A stretch of 64,000 nucleotides of DNA from Paeniglutamicibacter terrestris (GCF_012271785.1 NZ_JAAWVT010000009.1:1-64000); one strand, 5' to 3'; shown: positions 26,869 to 36,622, counted from the stretch's first letter. Translations and numbers: made by a program. The notes: generated from the letters alone by a model not told the origin.

Positions 26869-27573
26869 GCTCCGCGGCCAGGAGTATTCGTATTCCGGAC
26901 GGCCCCGCGTCCCATGACGTGGGGCCTTGGTCACCGCCTTGGTCTCGGCCAGATGTTCGAGGTAGCGCCGAGCCGTCACTCGGGAGAGATCCAAGAGCTC
27001 GGAGACCTCGGTGGCGGAGAGTGCCGCGCTCGCCGTGCGCAGGGTCTCGGTGATGGAACCCAGCGTCTCGGAAATTAGCCCCTTGGGTAGCGGTGCGGGG
27101 CCCACCGAACGCAGGGCCGCAAACGCATTATCAATCGACTCCTGCGAGGCCGAGCTGCCAGCGGTGCGCAGGTTGAGCCGGAAGTTGCGGTAGTTTTCCA
27201 GCTTCTCGGAAAACGCCGCGAAGCCGAAGGGCTTGATCAGGTATTGGGTGACGCCGGCGGAGATGGCGGTACGCACCACATTCAGGTCCCTGATCGCGGT
27301 GATGGCGATGATGTCCACGGTATTGCCGCGCCCCCGAACGCGCCGTGCGACGTCCAGACCGTGCAAATCCGGCAGGTTCATATCCAGCAGCACCAGATCG
27401 ATGGGTGTGCCGGCCTCCTGCGCGGCATCAAGGGCGGCAAAGGCCTCCTGGCCGTTGTGGGCGATGCCCTGCACCATGAAGCCGTCAATGCGGGTGACAA
27501 ACTTTGCGTGCGCGGCCGCGGTGGTGGTTTCGTCGTCAACGACGAGAACGCGTAGGTCTCTGTGCTGATCCAT
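26866..27573 (-). CDS. CitB/DcuR-type response regulator
   Basis: 235 residues. A receiver domain (about 1-125) has Asp13/Asp14, phospho-acceptor Asp64 in LVLLDMNLPDLHG and Lys114 in YLIKPF. The C-terminal region carries a helix-turn-helix (LSATEVSELLDLSRVTARRYLEHLAE) of the type found in CitB-like regulators. It lies 70 bases downstream of the sensor kinase gene on the same strand. The pair probably drives the divergent dctA gene. Confidence 0.9.
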   Translation of the reverse strand: MDQHRDLRVLVVDDETTTAAAHAKFVTRIDGFMVQGIAHNGQEAFAALDAAQEAGTPIDLVLLDMNLPDLHGLDVARRVRGRGNTVDIIAITAIRDLNVVRTAISAGVTQYLIKPFGFAAFSEKLENYRNFRLNLRTAGSSASQESIDNAFAALRSVGPAPLPKGLISETLGSITETLRTASAALSATEVSELLDLSRVTARRYLEHLAETKAVTKAPRHGTRGRPEYEYSWPRS

Positions 27574-27643
27574 GGTCCGGGGTTTCCTCGGGGGCTTGTT
27601 GTGTGGCTTGGTGTATGGCGGGGGATGGGTACTGCGGTGTGGC

Positions 27644-29332
27644 TCAGGGACGCAACGAAGGCCCGGGTCTCAGCGGTAGCGTCACGGTGAATATGGCCCC
27701 GGCATCATTATCCACTTCCAGCGAACCACCCAGCCGGGCGACGGCCTGGCGCACCAGCGCCAGGCCCAGCCCACGCGAACCGCTGCCCGGGGTCACCGGC
27801 TTGGAAGAAACACCAAGACGGAAGAATTCATCGAGCAAATCCGGATCCACACCGGGACCGGAATCGGCGACCGAGACCACCACCGATTCCTCATCGGCGG
27901 CAAAATCGGCCCAGACGCGGCGTTGTTCGGAGCCTGCGGCGGCATCAAACGCGTTATCCAGCAGATTCCCGGTGATCGTCACCAAATCCCTAGCATCAAG
28001 GGCCCCGGCCGGCAGATGCCCGGAGGCACTCATGGTCAGGGTGATGCCGCGCTCGTGGGCCTGGGCCGCCTTACCCACCAGCAGCGAGGTCAGGTACGGC
28101 TCATCAACCGCCTGCACAAACTCATCGGTGAGTCGCTGCGATTCCTGCCGGTCTGCCACGGCAAACTCCAACGCCTCACGCTCGCGGCCCAGCTCGATGA
28201 GCGTCGCCACGGTGTGCAGCCGGTTGGCATGCTCGTGGGTCGCGGCGCGCAAGGCCTCGGTGAGCGTGCGCATCGATTCCAATTGCCCGGTCAGCGCCTG
28301 AACCTCGGTGTGATCGCGCAGCGTGGCTACGGTGCCCAGGGTGGATTCCACCTGCTTGCGGCGCAGCGTCCAGCGCACCCGCGCGCCGGGGTCTGAATCG
28401 GGTTGTTCGGCGTTCTGCTGGGAGATGACCAGCACCCGGTCCCGGGTCAAATGGATTTCATCCGTTGCGCGCCGGCCGGAGGAAAAGAGCTCGGCGACGG
28501 TTTCGGGCAGCCCCACCTTGCCCACCGGTAGTGGGCGCAACGAACCGGCAGGGGGCAGCCCCAACAGTCCGGCGGCCTGGTCGTTGTACAGCACCAGTCG
28601 ACCCTTGGCATCAACGAGGACCAGGCCCTCGCGCAGTGAATGCAGGGCGGAAAAGTAGTACGCGTAGAGTCGGCGCAACTCCTCCGGGCCATAACCCAGG
28701 GTGGCGCGGTGTAGATAGCGGCTCAGCGCATAGGTGAAGATGCCACCGAGTCCCACCGCCAGCAGGCCCACCAGCAGCGTTGCCGGGATGAGCGCGGCCT
28801 GGGTGAGGCTCAGGGATTGGAGCGTGACGCCGACGGCCACCATCGCTATGACCGTGCCGTGCTCATCGCGGATGGGGGTGATGGCACGCACCGAGGGGCC
28901 CAGGGTGCCGGGATAGTCTTCCACCTGAGGTGTGCCGGCCAGGGCTTGTTCGACGCTACCCACGTATTCGCGCCCGATCTCACCGGGGGTGGGATGGGTA
29001 TAGCGCGTGCGGTCGGTGTCCATGATGGTCACAAAATCCACCGAGGCATGATCCAAGATTTGCTTGGTAAAGGGTTGTAGCTTCGCCGAGGGTTCCTGCT
29101 GCTGCACCGCGGTGATCACAAAGGGATCGTGCGAGAGGGTTTCGGCGACCGAGAGCACCCGACCGGCGGCAAAATCGTGGGCCTGGGCCCGAGCGTTGAG
29201 ATAGCCTGCCGCACTGACCATGGAGACCACCAGCGCCACCAAGGCCAGCTGCGCGACGAAGATGCGGGTGGCCAATGAGTAGCCGCCGCGCTCGGAGCGC
29301 GCCGTGACGGCGGGTGTGACAAAAGGTGGCAT
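27644..29332 (-). CDS. CitA/DcuS-type sensor histidine kinase
   Basis: About 562 residues from ATG 29332 (a TTG 18 codons upstream also opens the frame). The first membrane helix is at about 22-44; a periplasmic PAS-like sensor with a conserved DRTRYTHPTPGEIG segment follows; the second helix is near 178-200; a cytoplasmic PAS domain contains ALHSLREGLVLVD. The dimerisation helix has His in RAATHEHANRLHTVATLIEL, and the ATPase domain has NLLDNAFDAA and the G boxes DSGPGVD and GSRGLGLALV. The family senses citrate or C4-dicarboxylates outside the cell. The divergent dctA supports a C4-dicarboxylate signal. Confidence 0.9.
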   Translation of the reverse strand: MPPFVTPAVTARSERGGYSLATRIFVAQLALVALVVSMVSAAGYLNARAQAHDFAAGRVLSVAETLSHDPFVITAVQQQEPSAKLQPFTKQILDHASVDFVTIMDTDRTRYTHPTPGEIGREYVGSVEQALAGTPQVEDYPGTLGPSVRAITPIRDEHGTVIAMVAVGVTLQSLSLTQAALIPATLLVGLLAVGLGGIFTYALSRYLHRATLGYGPEELRRLYAYYFSALHSLREGLVLVDAKGRLVLYNDQAAGLLGLPPAGSLRPLPVGKVGLPETVAELFSSGRRATDEIHLTRDRVLVISQQNAEQPDSDPGARVRWTLRRKQVESTLGTVATLRDHTEVQALTGQLESMRTLTEALRAATHEHANRLHTVATLIELGREREALEFAVADRQESQRLTDEFVQAVDEPYLTSLLVGKAAQAHERGITLTMSASGHLPAGALDARDLVTITGNLLDNAFDAAAGSEQRRVWADFAADEESVVVSVADSGPGVDPDLLDEFFRLGVSSKPVTPGSGSRGLGLALVRQAVARLGGSLEVDNDAGAIFTVTLPLRPGPSLRP

Positions 29333-29557
29333 AGGGCGGTGCTCATCCTGATTCTCTCGCGGGTTAACTGCGCCGCAGTGACCCAAAATCGTAGCTGATG
29401 GGGCCCGGCAGGCCCCTTAACGGTGGCACGGCGCAAGCGTCACCATGACCATTATGAACACAAGAGAGATCTGGATCACTTTGGGCCGCACCATGGAGGA
29501 AGAGAAAAGGCACATCCTCGTGCCGACCCGCAGCATCACTCGCATGAAGGAGACACC

Positions 29558-30874
29558 ATGGCAACGACGCCAGAGTCGGCAGGAGTTCTAGATAAGGACC
29601 CGAACGGTAGCGCGGAAACTCCGGTCAAAAAAGACCGGACCCACTGGCTCTACATCATGGTGATTGTTGCCGTGGTCGCGGGCGCCACCATTGGTCTGGT
29701 GGCCCCGGAGCTCGGCAAGGCGCTGAAGCCGCTGGGCACCGGGTTCGTCGCGCTGATCAAGATGATCATCGCACCGGTCATCTTCTGCACCATCGTGTTG
29801 GGCATCGGATCGATTGCCAAGGCCGCCACGGTGGGCAAGGTCGGTGGACTGGCGCTGCTCTACTTCATCACCATGTCCACCTTCGCCCTGGCCATCGGCC
29901 TGTTTGTCGGAAACCTGATCCACCCGGGTGCCGGCCTGAAGCTGGAGAAGTACGAAGGCGCAGCGGGTGGGGCCGAAAACGCCACCGTCAAGTTCCTGCT
30001 GGAGCTGATCCCGGGCGACATTCCGGTGCTCCCGACCCTGGTTCTGGCCCTCTTTGTTGGTTTTGCCCTGCAGTCCATGGGCAAGAGCGGCCAGCCGGTA
30101 CTCGGCGCCATCAAGCACATCCAGGCCGTGGTCTTCCGCCTGATGATGATGATCATGTGGATCGCCCCGATCGGTGCCTTCGGTGCCATCGCCGCCGTCG
30201 TTGGCGCCACCGGCTGGGCAGCCATCGGCTCCATGGCCATCCTCATGGGTGCCTTCTACGCGACCTGCGCCCTGTTCATCATCGTGATCCTCGGCTCGCT
30301 GCTGCGCTCCGTCACCGGCCTGAACATCTTCGCCCTGATGAAGTACCTGGCCCGCGAATACCTGCTGATCTTCTCCACCTCCTCCTCAGAATCGGCACTG
30401 CCGCGCTTGATTGCGAAGATGGAGCACGCCGGAGTCTCCAAGCCGGTGGTGGGCATCACCGTTCCGACCGGTTACTCCTTCAACCTTGATGGCACCGCCA
30501 TCTACCTGACCATGAGCGCATTGTTCGTCTCCACCGCCATGGGCATGCCGATGAACATCGGCGAGCAGATCTCCCTGCTGGTCTTCATGATCATCGCTTC
30601 CAAGGGTGCAGCGGGCGTCACCGGCGCCGGCCTGGCCACCCTGGCCGCTGGCCTGCAGTCGCACCGCCCGGAACTCCTCGATGGCATGGGCGTGATCGTG
30701 GGCATCGACAAGTTCATGTCCGAGGCTCGCGCGCTGACCAACTTCACCGGCAACGCCGTAGCTACGCTGTTGATCGGCAAGTGGACCAAGGAGATCGATA
30801 TGGAGCAGGCCCGCGAGGTACTCGCCGGCAACCGCCCGTTCGACGAACTGTCGCTGACCGCCAACGAACACTAG
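29558..30874 (+). CDS. dctA: C4-dicarboxylate:cation symporter
   Basis: 438 residues from ATG 29558, which has AAGGAGACACC just upstream; the frame is open from 29423 but the extra His-rich segment has no such site. Dicarboxylate/amino acid:cation symporter (DAACS) family: the serine-rich loop STSSSESALPRLI, the VPTGYSFNLDGTAIYLTM motif and VTGAGLATLAAG of the two re-entrant loops are intact. There are about eight membrane helices. It imports succinate, fumarate or malate with protons or sodium. The 225-base gap to the sensor kinase gene should hold both promoters. Confidence 0.93.
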   Translation: MATTPESAGVLDKDPNGSAETPVKKDRTHWLYIMVIVAVVAGATIGLVAPELGKALKPLGTGFVALIKMIIAPVIFCTIVLGIGSIAKAATVGKVGGLALLYFITMSTFALAIGLFVGNLIHPGAGLKLEKYEGAAGGAENATVKFLLELIPGDIPVLPTLVLALFVGFALQSMGKSGQPVLGAIKHIQAVVFRLMMMIMWIAPIGAFGAIAAVVGATGWAAIGSMAILMGAFYATCALFIIVILGSLLRSVTGLNIFALMKYLAREYLLIFSTSSSESALPRLIAKMEHAGVSKPVVGITVPTGYSFNLDGTAIYLTMSALFVSTAMGMPMNIGEQISLLVFMIIASKGAAGVTGAGLATLAAGLQSHRPELLDGMGVIVGIDKFMSEARALTNFTGNAVATLLIGKWTKEIDMEQAREVLAGNRPFDELSLTANEH

Positions 30875-30887
30875 TCACAGCATTTTC

Positions 30888-30932
30888 TGGCCGCTGTCCT
30901 CGCGAAAATGAGGACAGCGGCCAGTGTTGTTT
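30888..30932 (+). terminator. Rho-independent terminator of dctA
   Basis: TGGCCGCTGTCCTC (30888-30901) and GAGGACAGCGGCCA (30910-30923) form a perfect 14-bp stem with an eight-base loop, followed by GTGTTGTTT. Confidence 0.85.
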
Positions 30933-31135
30933 AACCCCGCCGGCGAGAGACACCGCTCCCGCACTGCTCCCGGAGCCCCTCGGAGCAGGCTCGACAGCTT
31001 AAACGTTGGACTTCAACTTCAAGGTAAAGGCTCGCCGTCAGCCGGGAGTGATGGGGCAAAGCGCACCGCAAAACCGATACCCTTGAAGCAAGTAGTCAAC
31101 CAGATCGCACAACGAACGGAAGCGTGGTTCATACC

Positions 31136-32032
31136 GTGAGCGAGGAACAGGGCAGCAAGTCGCGAAGCGCGGGTCTGCTCAAGGAACCCACCCCTTTGGG
31201 CCCCACCGGACGCCCGATGACAATTTTTCCCGAGCCTGCACCGTTGGAGTCCCACGGTCCGGCCCGCGTCATCGCCATGGTCAACCAAAAGGGCGGGGTC
31301 GGCAAAACGACCTCCACCATCAATCTGGCAGCGGCCCTGGCCGAATACGGCCGCAAGGTCCTGCTGGTCGATTTTGATCCGCAGGGTGCGCTCTCGGCAG
31401 GTTTTGGTACCAACCCCCACGAACTGGACGTCACCGTCTACAACGTGTTGATGGACCGCAAAACCGACATCCTTGACGCCATCATCACCACCGACGTTCA
31501 AAACGTTGACCTGTTGCCGGCCAACATTGACCTCTCCGCCGCCGAGGTGCAGCTGGTCAACGAGGTAGCCCGCGAACAGGTCCTGGAACGTGCCCTGCGT
31601 TCGGTCACCGATGATTACGACATCGTCCTGATCGACTGCCAGCCCTCCCTTGGCCTGCTCACCGTCAACGCGCTGACCGCCGCCCACGGCGTCATCATCC
31701 CGCTGACCGCAGAGTTCTTTGCGCTGCGCGCGGTGGCCCTGCTGGTGGAGACAATCGAGAAGGTTCAGGACCGGTTGAACCCGGCCCTGTCCATCGACGG
31801 CGTGCTGGCCACCATGTATGACCCGCGCACGCTGCACGGCCGCGAAGTTGTCGGACGCCTGGTGGAAGCCTTCGGGGACACCGTCTTTGAGACGGTCATC
31901 CGCCGCACCATCAAGTTCGCCGATGCCAACGTCGCCGCCGAGCCGATCACCACCTATGCCGCCAACCACCCCGGAGCCGAGGCCTACCGCCAGCTCGCGA
32001 GGGAACTGATCTCCCGCGGTGGCGCCCCGTAA
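31136..32032 (+). CDS. ParA-family ATPase (scpAB-linked)
   Basis: 298 residues from GTG 31136; GTG 31124 is also in frame but lies too close to the GGAAG box. Walker A KGGVGKTTSTINLA, the LLVDFDPQGALSAG strand with the Walker A' region and VLIDCQPSLGLLTVNAL as Walker B are intact. A 40-residue N-terminal tail precedes the domain. It lies one base over scpA, the place of Rv1708 in mycobacteria. Its stop overlaps the scpA start, so it is expected to work with condensin loading or segregation, although no ParB gene is nearby. Confidence 0.9.
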   Translation: MSEEQGSKSRSAGLLKEPTPLGPTGRPMTIFPEPAPLESHGPARVIAMVNQKGGVGKTTSTINLAAALAEYGRKVLLVDFDPQGALSAGFGTNPHELDVTVYNVLMDRKTDILDAIITTDVQNVDLLPANIDLSAAEVQLVNEVAREQVLERALRSVTDDYDIVLIDCQPSLGLLTVNALTAAHGVIIPLTAEFFALRAVALLVETIEKVQDRLNPALSIDGVLATMYDPRTLHGREVVGRLVEAFGDTVFETVIRRTIKFADANVAAEPITTYAANHPGAEAYRQLARELISRGGAP

Positions 32033-32946
32033 TGACGGCACCCGCCGCCGAGAACACCGCCACCTGCAGCACCGTCCCCGACGATGCGGCAGGTGGCTTT
32101 CGGGTTTCGCTGCAAAACTTTTCCGGCCCCTTTGACCTGTTGCTCTCGCTCATTGCCAAGCGTGAAATGGACATCACGCAGATCGCCATGGCCGAGGTAA
32201 CCGACGAATTCATCGTCTACCTCAAGGTGCTCCAACAAAGCGATGGCGCAAAGTCGCTAGATGAAACCACCGAGTTTCTGGTCATTGCCTCCACGCTGCT
32301 GGAACTCAAGGCCGCCCGGCTACTGCCGAACCATGAGGCGGAGACCGAAGAAGATATGGCGCTGCTCGAGGCCCGCGACCTGCTCTTCGCCAGGCTCCTG
32401 CAGTACAAGGCCTTTAAGCACGCGGCCGGATGGATCTCCGGGACACTCTTTGAGGAATCAACCAGCTTCCCGCGCCAGGTGGGGCTGGAGGCGCACTTCG
32501 CCGCGCTGCTGCCCGAACTCATCTTCTCCACCACCCCCGACCAGCTGGCCCGGCTGGCCCTCGGGGCCTTGACACCTAAGACGCCCGCGCCCACCGAGGT
32601 GGGCATCGAGCACCTGCACGGTGGCAACGTCTCGGTCCGTGAACAAGCAGCCATTATCACCGCATTGCTGAAGGAACACGGCGCACTGGACTTTACCGCG
32701 CTGGTGGCCAACGCCGCCAACCACTTGGAAGTGGTGGCCCGCTTCCTGGCGCTGCTGGAAATGTACCGCGAAAAGGTCATCGCCTTCTCCCAGGATGCGC
32801 CACTGGATGCGCTGAATGTGCGCTGGCTTAATCCCGAACATGGGTGGGATCCCGACGCCCTGCATGAGGAATATGGCCCCGCACCCCACGAATCAACCGA
32901 GACATCCGCCACGCCAAGTGCCGGCACGCAGGAAGAAGCATCATGA
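32032..32946 (+). CDS. scpA: Segregation and condensation protein A
   Basis: 304 residues. The kleisin pattern is clear: NFSGPFDLLLSLIAKREMDI at the N-terminus, then FLVIASTLLELKAARLLP, and a C-terminal winged helix (FLALLEMYREKVIAFSQ). ScpA bridges SMC heads with ScpB to organise the chromosome. The start overlaps the parA stop (TAATG) and the stop overlaps scpB (ATGA). Both tails are longer than usual and Pro/Thr-rich. Confidence 0.94.
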   Translation: MTAPAAENTATCSTVPDDAAGGFRVSLQNFSGPFDLLLSLIAKREMDITQIAMAEVTDEFIVYLKVLQQSDGAKSLDETTEFLVIASTLLELKAARLLPNHEAETEEDMALLEARDLLFARLLQYKAFKHAAGWISGTLFEESTSFPRQVGLEAHFAALLPELIFSTTPDQLARLALGALTPKTPAPTEVGIEHLHGGNVSVREQAAIITALLKEHGALDFTALVANAANHLEVVARFLALLEMYREKVIAFSQDAPLDALNVRWLNPEHGWDPDALHEEYGPAPHESTETSATPSAGTQEEAS

Positions 32947-33593
32947 GCCAAGGCGTCAATGCAGCACCGTCCCCGAACCCCTCGCAGGGGCCCGCAGCCG
33001 TTGATTTGCTGCCCGGGGGACTGGATGCCGGCATCGAGGCGGTGCTGATGGTGATCGATGAGCCGATTGGCGCCCCGGCGCTGGCCGAGGTGCTGGAGGT
33101 GGGTGAGGAACGCGTCACAGCGGCCCTGCTAAGGCTGCGGGCACAGTATGATGGTGGGGATACACCACGCGGTTTTGAGCTGCGTGAATTGGCCGGCGGC
33201 TGGCGCATCTTCTCGCGACGTGATTTTGCTCCCTTCGTTTCACGTTTCGTCATCGACGGTCAAACGGCAAGACTTACCCAGGCTGCGCTGGAAACTTTGG
33301 CAGTGATCGCTTACCGGCAACCGGTCTCCCGCGGAAGGATCGCGGCGATTCGCGGGGTCAACGTCGATTCGGTGGTGCGCACCTTACTCACGCGCGGGCT
33401 GATCCACGAAGCACCCGACGACGGTGAAAGTGGTGCCACGTTGTATCAGACGACCTCATACTTTCTGGAAAGATTGGGATTGGGCAGTATTTCCGAGCTG
33501 CCCAGGCTCTCCCCGCATCTTCCCGGAGTGGGTGACATTGACGACTACGACGTTGATTCGCCCTGGAAATCGGCGAACCACGAAACAACATAA
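32943..33593 (+). CDS. scpB: Segregation and condensation protein B
   Basis: 216 residues with two winged-helix domains: GIEAVLMVIDEPIGAPALAE and TQAALETLAVIAYRQPVSRGRIAAIRGVNVDSVVRTLL (given here in two parts as the most conserved region). It binds the ScpA kleisin as a dimer. The ATG overlaps the scpA stop by four bases; rluB follows nine bases after its stop. Confidence 0.94.
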   Translation: MSQGVNAAPSPNPSQGPAAVDLLPGGLDAGIEAVLMVIDEPIGAPALAEVLEVGEERVTAALLRLRAQYDGGDTPRGFELRELAGGWRIFSRRDFAPFVSRFVIDGQTARLTQAALETLAVIAYRQPVSRGRIAAIRGVNVDSVVRTLLTRGLIHEAPDDGESGATLYQTTSYFLERLGLGSISELPRLSPHLPGVGDIDDYDVDSPWKSANHETT

Positions 33594-33602
33594 GGACAGA
33601 TC

Positions 33603-34709
33603 ATGAACCAGGGATCCCGCCCAAGCCGCGGCAACCAGCGCCCACAAGGCTCCGGCTCCGGCTCCGGCAACGGCCGCGGCCGCGGAGCAACCGGTGCTGG
33701 ACGTTCCAACGACAATCCACGCAGCTCCAGCCCACGCTCGAGCTCCGATCGCAGCTCCAACCCACGTTCGGGTGCGGAACGCGGCACCGAGTCCTCGGCA
33801 GGTTCATGGTCCAAGGCCCATGGCGGACCCAAGCAGGGCAAGAAGTCCGGCGCCCCGGCCAAGAAGTACGGCGGCCCCAAGGCCTTCGGCAAGGAACGCT
33901 TCGGCCAGAACCTTGGCCCGGTAACCTCCGAGCGCACCCGTCCGACCCAGCGTGCCCAGGCAGCTGCCGCACATTCGGATCTTGAGGGTGTGCGCCTGCA
34001 AAAGGTCATGGCCAACGCCGGCGTGGCTTCGCGCCGTGTCTGCGAAGAAATGATTGCCAATGGCCGCGTTGAGGTCAACGGCGTGCTCATCACCGAGCCC
34101 GGCGTACGCATCGACCCGGAGCACGACAGCGTGCACGTGGACGGCATGCGTCTGCAGCTGAACGCCGACTTGAAGTACTTCGTCTTCAACAAGCCGCGCA
34201 ACGTCGTCTCCACCATGGAGGACCCGGAGGGCCGCAAGTGCATCTCCGACTTCATGCGCAAGAAGAACCAGGAGCGCCTCTTCCACGTTGGACGTCTTGA
34301 CTTCGCCACCGAGGGCCTGCTGTTGCTGACCAACGATGGCGAAGCAGCCAACCGTCTGGCACACCCCTCCTTCGAGGTCCCCAAGACCTACCTGGTGCAG
34401 GTCCGTGGCCCGATGGCCAACGGCATCGGTGCCACGATGAAAAAGGGCATCAAGCTCGAAGACGGCTGGCAGTCGGTTGACTCCTTCAAGCTGGTCGACT
34501 CCACCCCGGGCCACGTGCTCGTGGAGGTCGTCCTGCACTCGGGTCGTAACCGCATCGTGCGTCGCCTCTTCGAAGAGGTCGGACACCCGGTGACCCGCCT
34601 GGTGCGCGTCCAGGTTGGCCCGATCCGTCTGGGAGATCAGAAGCAGGGCACCATCCGCCCCCTGGGTAACCAGGAAGTCGGACACCTGCTGGCAATGGTG
34701 GGGATGTAA
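33603..34709 (+). CDS. rluB: RluB/RsuA-type pseudouridine synthase with disordered N-terminus
   Basis: 368 residues. The first 125 residues are a basic Ser/Gly/Arg/Pro-rich tail with no fold. An S4 domain follows (VRLQKVMANAGVASRRVCEEM), then the synthase domain with catalytic Asp in VGRLDFATEGLLLLTNDG, the NKPRNVVSTM segment and HSGRNRIVRRLFE. It isomerises a uridine of 23S rRNA (position about 2605 in E. coli numbering). It has AAGGACAG upstream. It sits in the conserved scpAB-rluB-cmk-der order. The tail may aid RNA binding. Confidence 0.92.
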   Translation: MNQGSRPSRGNQRPQGSGSGSGNGRGRGATGAGRSNDNPRSSSPRSSSDRSSNPRSGAERGTESSAGSWSKAHGGPKQGKKSGAPAKKYGGPKAFGKERFGQNLGPVTSERTRPTQRAQAAAAHSDLEGVRLQKVMANAGVASRRVCEEMIANGRVEVNGVLITEPGVRIDPEHDSVHVDGMRLQLNADLKYFVFNKPRNVVSTMEDPEGRKCISDFMRKKNQERLFHVGRLDFATEGLLLLTNDGEAANRLAHPSFEVPKTYLVQVRGPMANGIGATMKKGIKLEDGWQSVDSFKLVDSTPGHVLVEVVLHSGRNRIVRRLFEEVGHPVTRLVRVQVGPIRLGDQKQGTIRPLGNQEVGHLLAMVGM

Positions 34710-34713
34710 CCAC

Positions 34714-35817
34714 ATGCCCACCACCCACCTGGCCGGGCCCATCCTGGTCATCGGTACCGGGTTGCTGGGCACCAGCGTCGGGCTGGGGCTGAGTCAACGC
34801 GGACTATCCGTTCGCCTTGTTGACCCCTCGCCCAGCGCGCAGGTGGTTGCCCAGGACATCGGCGCCGGCACCATCCATGTTCCGGGGACACCGCTTGCCC
34901 CGGAACTGGTGGTGGTGGGTGCACCGCCCGACGTCACGGCCCAGGTCGTGGTGCAGGCGTTGCTGGATTACCCGATGTCCACCGTGGTGGATATCGCCTC
35001 CGTTAAGGGCTCGATCCTCAACGGAGTGCGCAATGATCCGCGGATCACCACCGAACACCTGAGCCGTTATGTTGGCACGCACCCGATGTCTGGGCGTGAA
35101 AAATCCGGTCCGGCCGCGGCCCGCGGTGAGCTCTTCACCTCGATGCCGTGGGTTATCTGCGCGCACGAGGATTCTCGGGGCGACGCGGTGAAAACCGCCG
35201 AGGCTCTGGCCATCGACTTGGGTGCCACCGTCTCACGAATGAGCGCGGGGGATCACGATCAGGCGGTCGCGCTGATTTCGCACTTCCCGCAGGTCGCCTC
35301 GTCGCTCATCGCCTCACGGTTGCTTAACGCACCGGGTCATTCCCTCGCGTTGGCCGGCAACGGCTTGCGCGATACCACCCGGATTGCGGCGAGTGATCCG
35401 AAGTTGTGGATTCAGATTTTGAGCCACAACGCCGACGCGTTGCTCCCGATCCTGCGCGGAATGCGTGAAGATCTGGATCGACTGGTGCACACGCTCAGCG
35501 CACCGAGTGCGCCAGGTGCCCTGCTGGACCTCGCCCAATTGATGGGGGAGGGCAACGCCGGTCAGGGCCGGATCCCGGGCAAACACGGCGCCCCGCCGCA
35601 GGCCTTTGCCCTGGTCACCATCGTGGTCAAGGACAAACCCGGGCAGGTAGCCCGGCTCCTGGCGGACATTGGCGAGGCAGGCATCAACGTCGAGGATCTG
35701 CGGATGGAACACTCCGCCGGTCACCAGGTCGGACTGGTTGATATCTCCGTCATCCCCGGACGTCGGGAAGAATTGATCACAGTGCTCAGTGCACTTGGAT
35801 GGAAGGTTGCGCAGTAA
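34714..35817 (+). CDS. tyrA: Prephenate dehydrogenase with ACT domain
   Basis: 367 residues from ATG 34714, four bases after rluB. The NAD-binding motif is VIGTGLLGTSVGLGLSQRG; the active-site region is YVGTHPMSGREKSGP; His in ALISHFPQVASSLIA fits the family. A C-terminal ACT domain (ALVTIVVKDKPGQVARLLAD) suggests feedback control by tyrosine. It makes 4-hydroxyphenylpyruvate (or acts on arogenate) in tyrosine synthesis. The frame is open upstream inside rluB. Its stop overlaps the cmk start by one base. Confidence 0.92.
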   Translation: MPTTHLAGPILVIGTGLLGTSVGLGLSQRGLSVRLVDPSPSAQVVAQDIGAGTIHVPGTPLAPELVVVGAPPDVTAQVVVQALLDYPMSTVVDIASVKGSILNGVRNDPRITTEHLSRYVGTHPMSGREKSGPAAARGELFTSMPWVICAHEDSRGDAVKTAEALAIDLGATVSRMSAGDHDQAVALISHFPQVASSLIASRLLNAPGHSLALAGNGLRDTTRIAASDPKLWIQILSHNADALLPILRGMREDLDRLVHTLSAPSAPGALLDLAQLMGEGNAGQGRIPGKHGAPPQAFALVTIVVKDKPGQVARLLADIGEAGINVEDLRMEHSAGHQVGLVDISVIPGRREELITVLSALGWKVAQ

Positions 35818-36479
35818 TGCAGAAACTCACGGTCGCCATTGATGGCCCCTCGGGCAGCGGCAAATCATCGGTCTCCAAGGAGGCAGCACGCCGCCTGGGT
35901 GCTGCCTACCTTGATACCGGTGCCATGTACCGCGCCGTCACTTGGCATGCCCTGGATGCCGGCACCGACCTCAGTGATGCCGCCGCCGTTGAAGCGGCCG
36001 TGAAGGCCGCAGATCTGTTCATCTCCACCGACCCGGATCTTGAGCTTGTCACCATCCACGGCACCGACGTCACCCAGGCGATCCGTGAGCCCTTCGTCTC
36101 CGAGGCCGTCTCCGCGGTGGCCACCAACTTGGCGGCACGAGCAGAATTGGTGTCCCGGCAGCGGGCCATCATCAACGCCCACGAACGCATCGTGGCCGAG
36201 GGTCGGGACATCACCACGGTGGTGGCTCCCGATGCCAACGCCCGGATTTTGCTCACCGCCTCGGAGGAGGCGCGGTTGCGTCGCCGCGGGCTTCAGCTCG
36301 GGGGCACCCAGTCGGCCGAAGCGCTCGAGGCTCAGGTTTTGGCCCGCGATGCCAAGGATTCCACCGTCGTGAACTTCACGGTGGCCGCCGATGGTGTTGC
36401 CACGGTTGACTCCTCGGATCTGGATTTTGAACAAACCGTCACGGCAGTACTTGCGGCCATTTCGGCGCAGGATAAATAG
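35817..36479 (+). CDS. cmk: Cytidylate kinase
   Basis: 220 residues from ATG 35817, overlapping the tyrA stop (TAATG). The P-loop is AIDGPSGSGKSSVSKEAA; LDTGAMYRAVTWHAL and AEGRDITTVVAPDA are the substrate-binding and Asp regions; the LID is seen in ARLRRRGL. It phosphorylates CMP and dCMP. The product length is typical for bacterial enzymes. Confidence 0.94.
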   Translation: MQKLTVAIDGPSGSGKSSVSKEAARRLGAAYLDTGAMYRAVTWHALDAGTDLSDAAAVEAAVKAADLFISTDPDLELVTIHGTDVTQAIREPFVSEAVSAVATNLAARAELVSRQRAIINAHERIVAEGRDITTVVAPDANARILLTASEEARLRRRGLQLGGTQSAEALEAQVLARDAKDSTVVNFTVAADGVATVDSSDLDFEQTVTAVLAAISAQDK

Positions 36480-36492
36480 CTTCACACCCCGG

Positions 36493-36557
36493 TCCGCAGC
36501 GTGCGGATCATCACCCCCGGTCTCTGTGCACAGTGAAAGCTGCGCACCGAGACCGGG
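36493..36557 (+). other. Two hairpins in the cmk-der gap
   Basis: TCCGCA/TGCGGA (36493-36507, three-base loop) is followed by CCCGGTCTC (36516-36524) pairing with GAGACCGGG (36549-36557), extended inward by GTGC/GCAC. There is no T-run, so termination after cmk is uncertain. Confidence 0.4.
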
Positions 36558-36622
36558 TACATGCTTGAATTGATACCGGCTTCCGCGATTGGTGGAGGCA
36601 CGCAACGCAAAGGAACCACACC

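Noticed and set aside
29423-29557. Extended N-terminus of DctA rich in His
   Set aside because: The consensus ribosome site AAGGAGACACC directly before ATG 29558 and family length favour the shorter protein.
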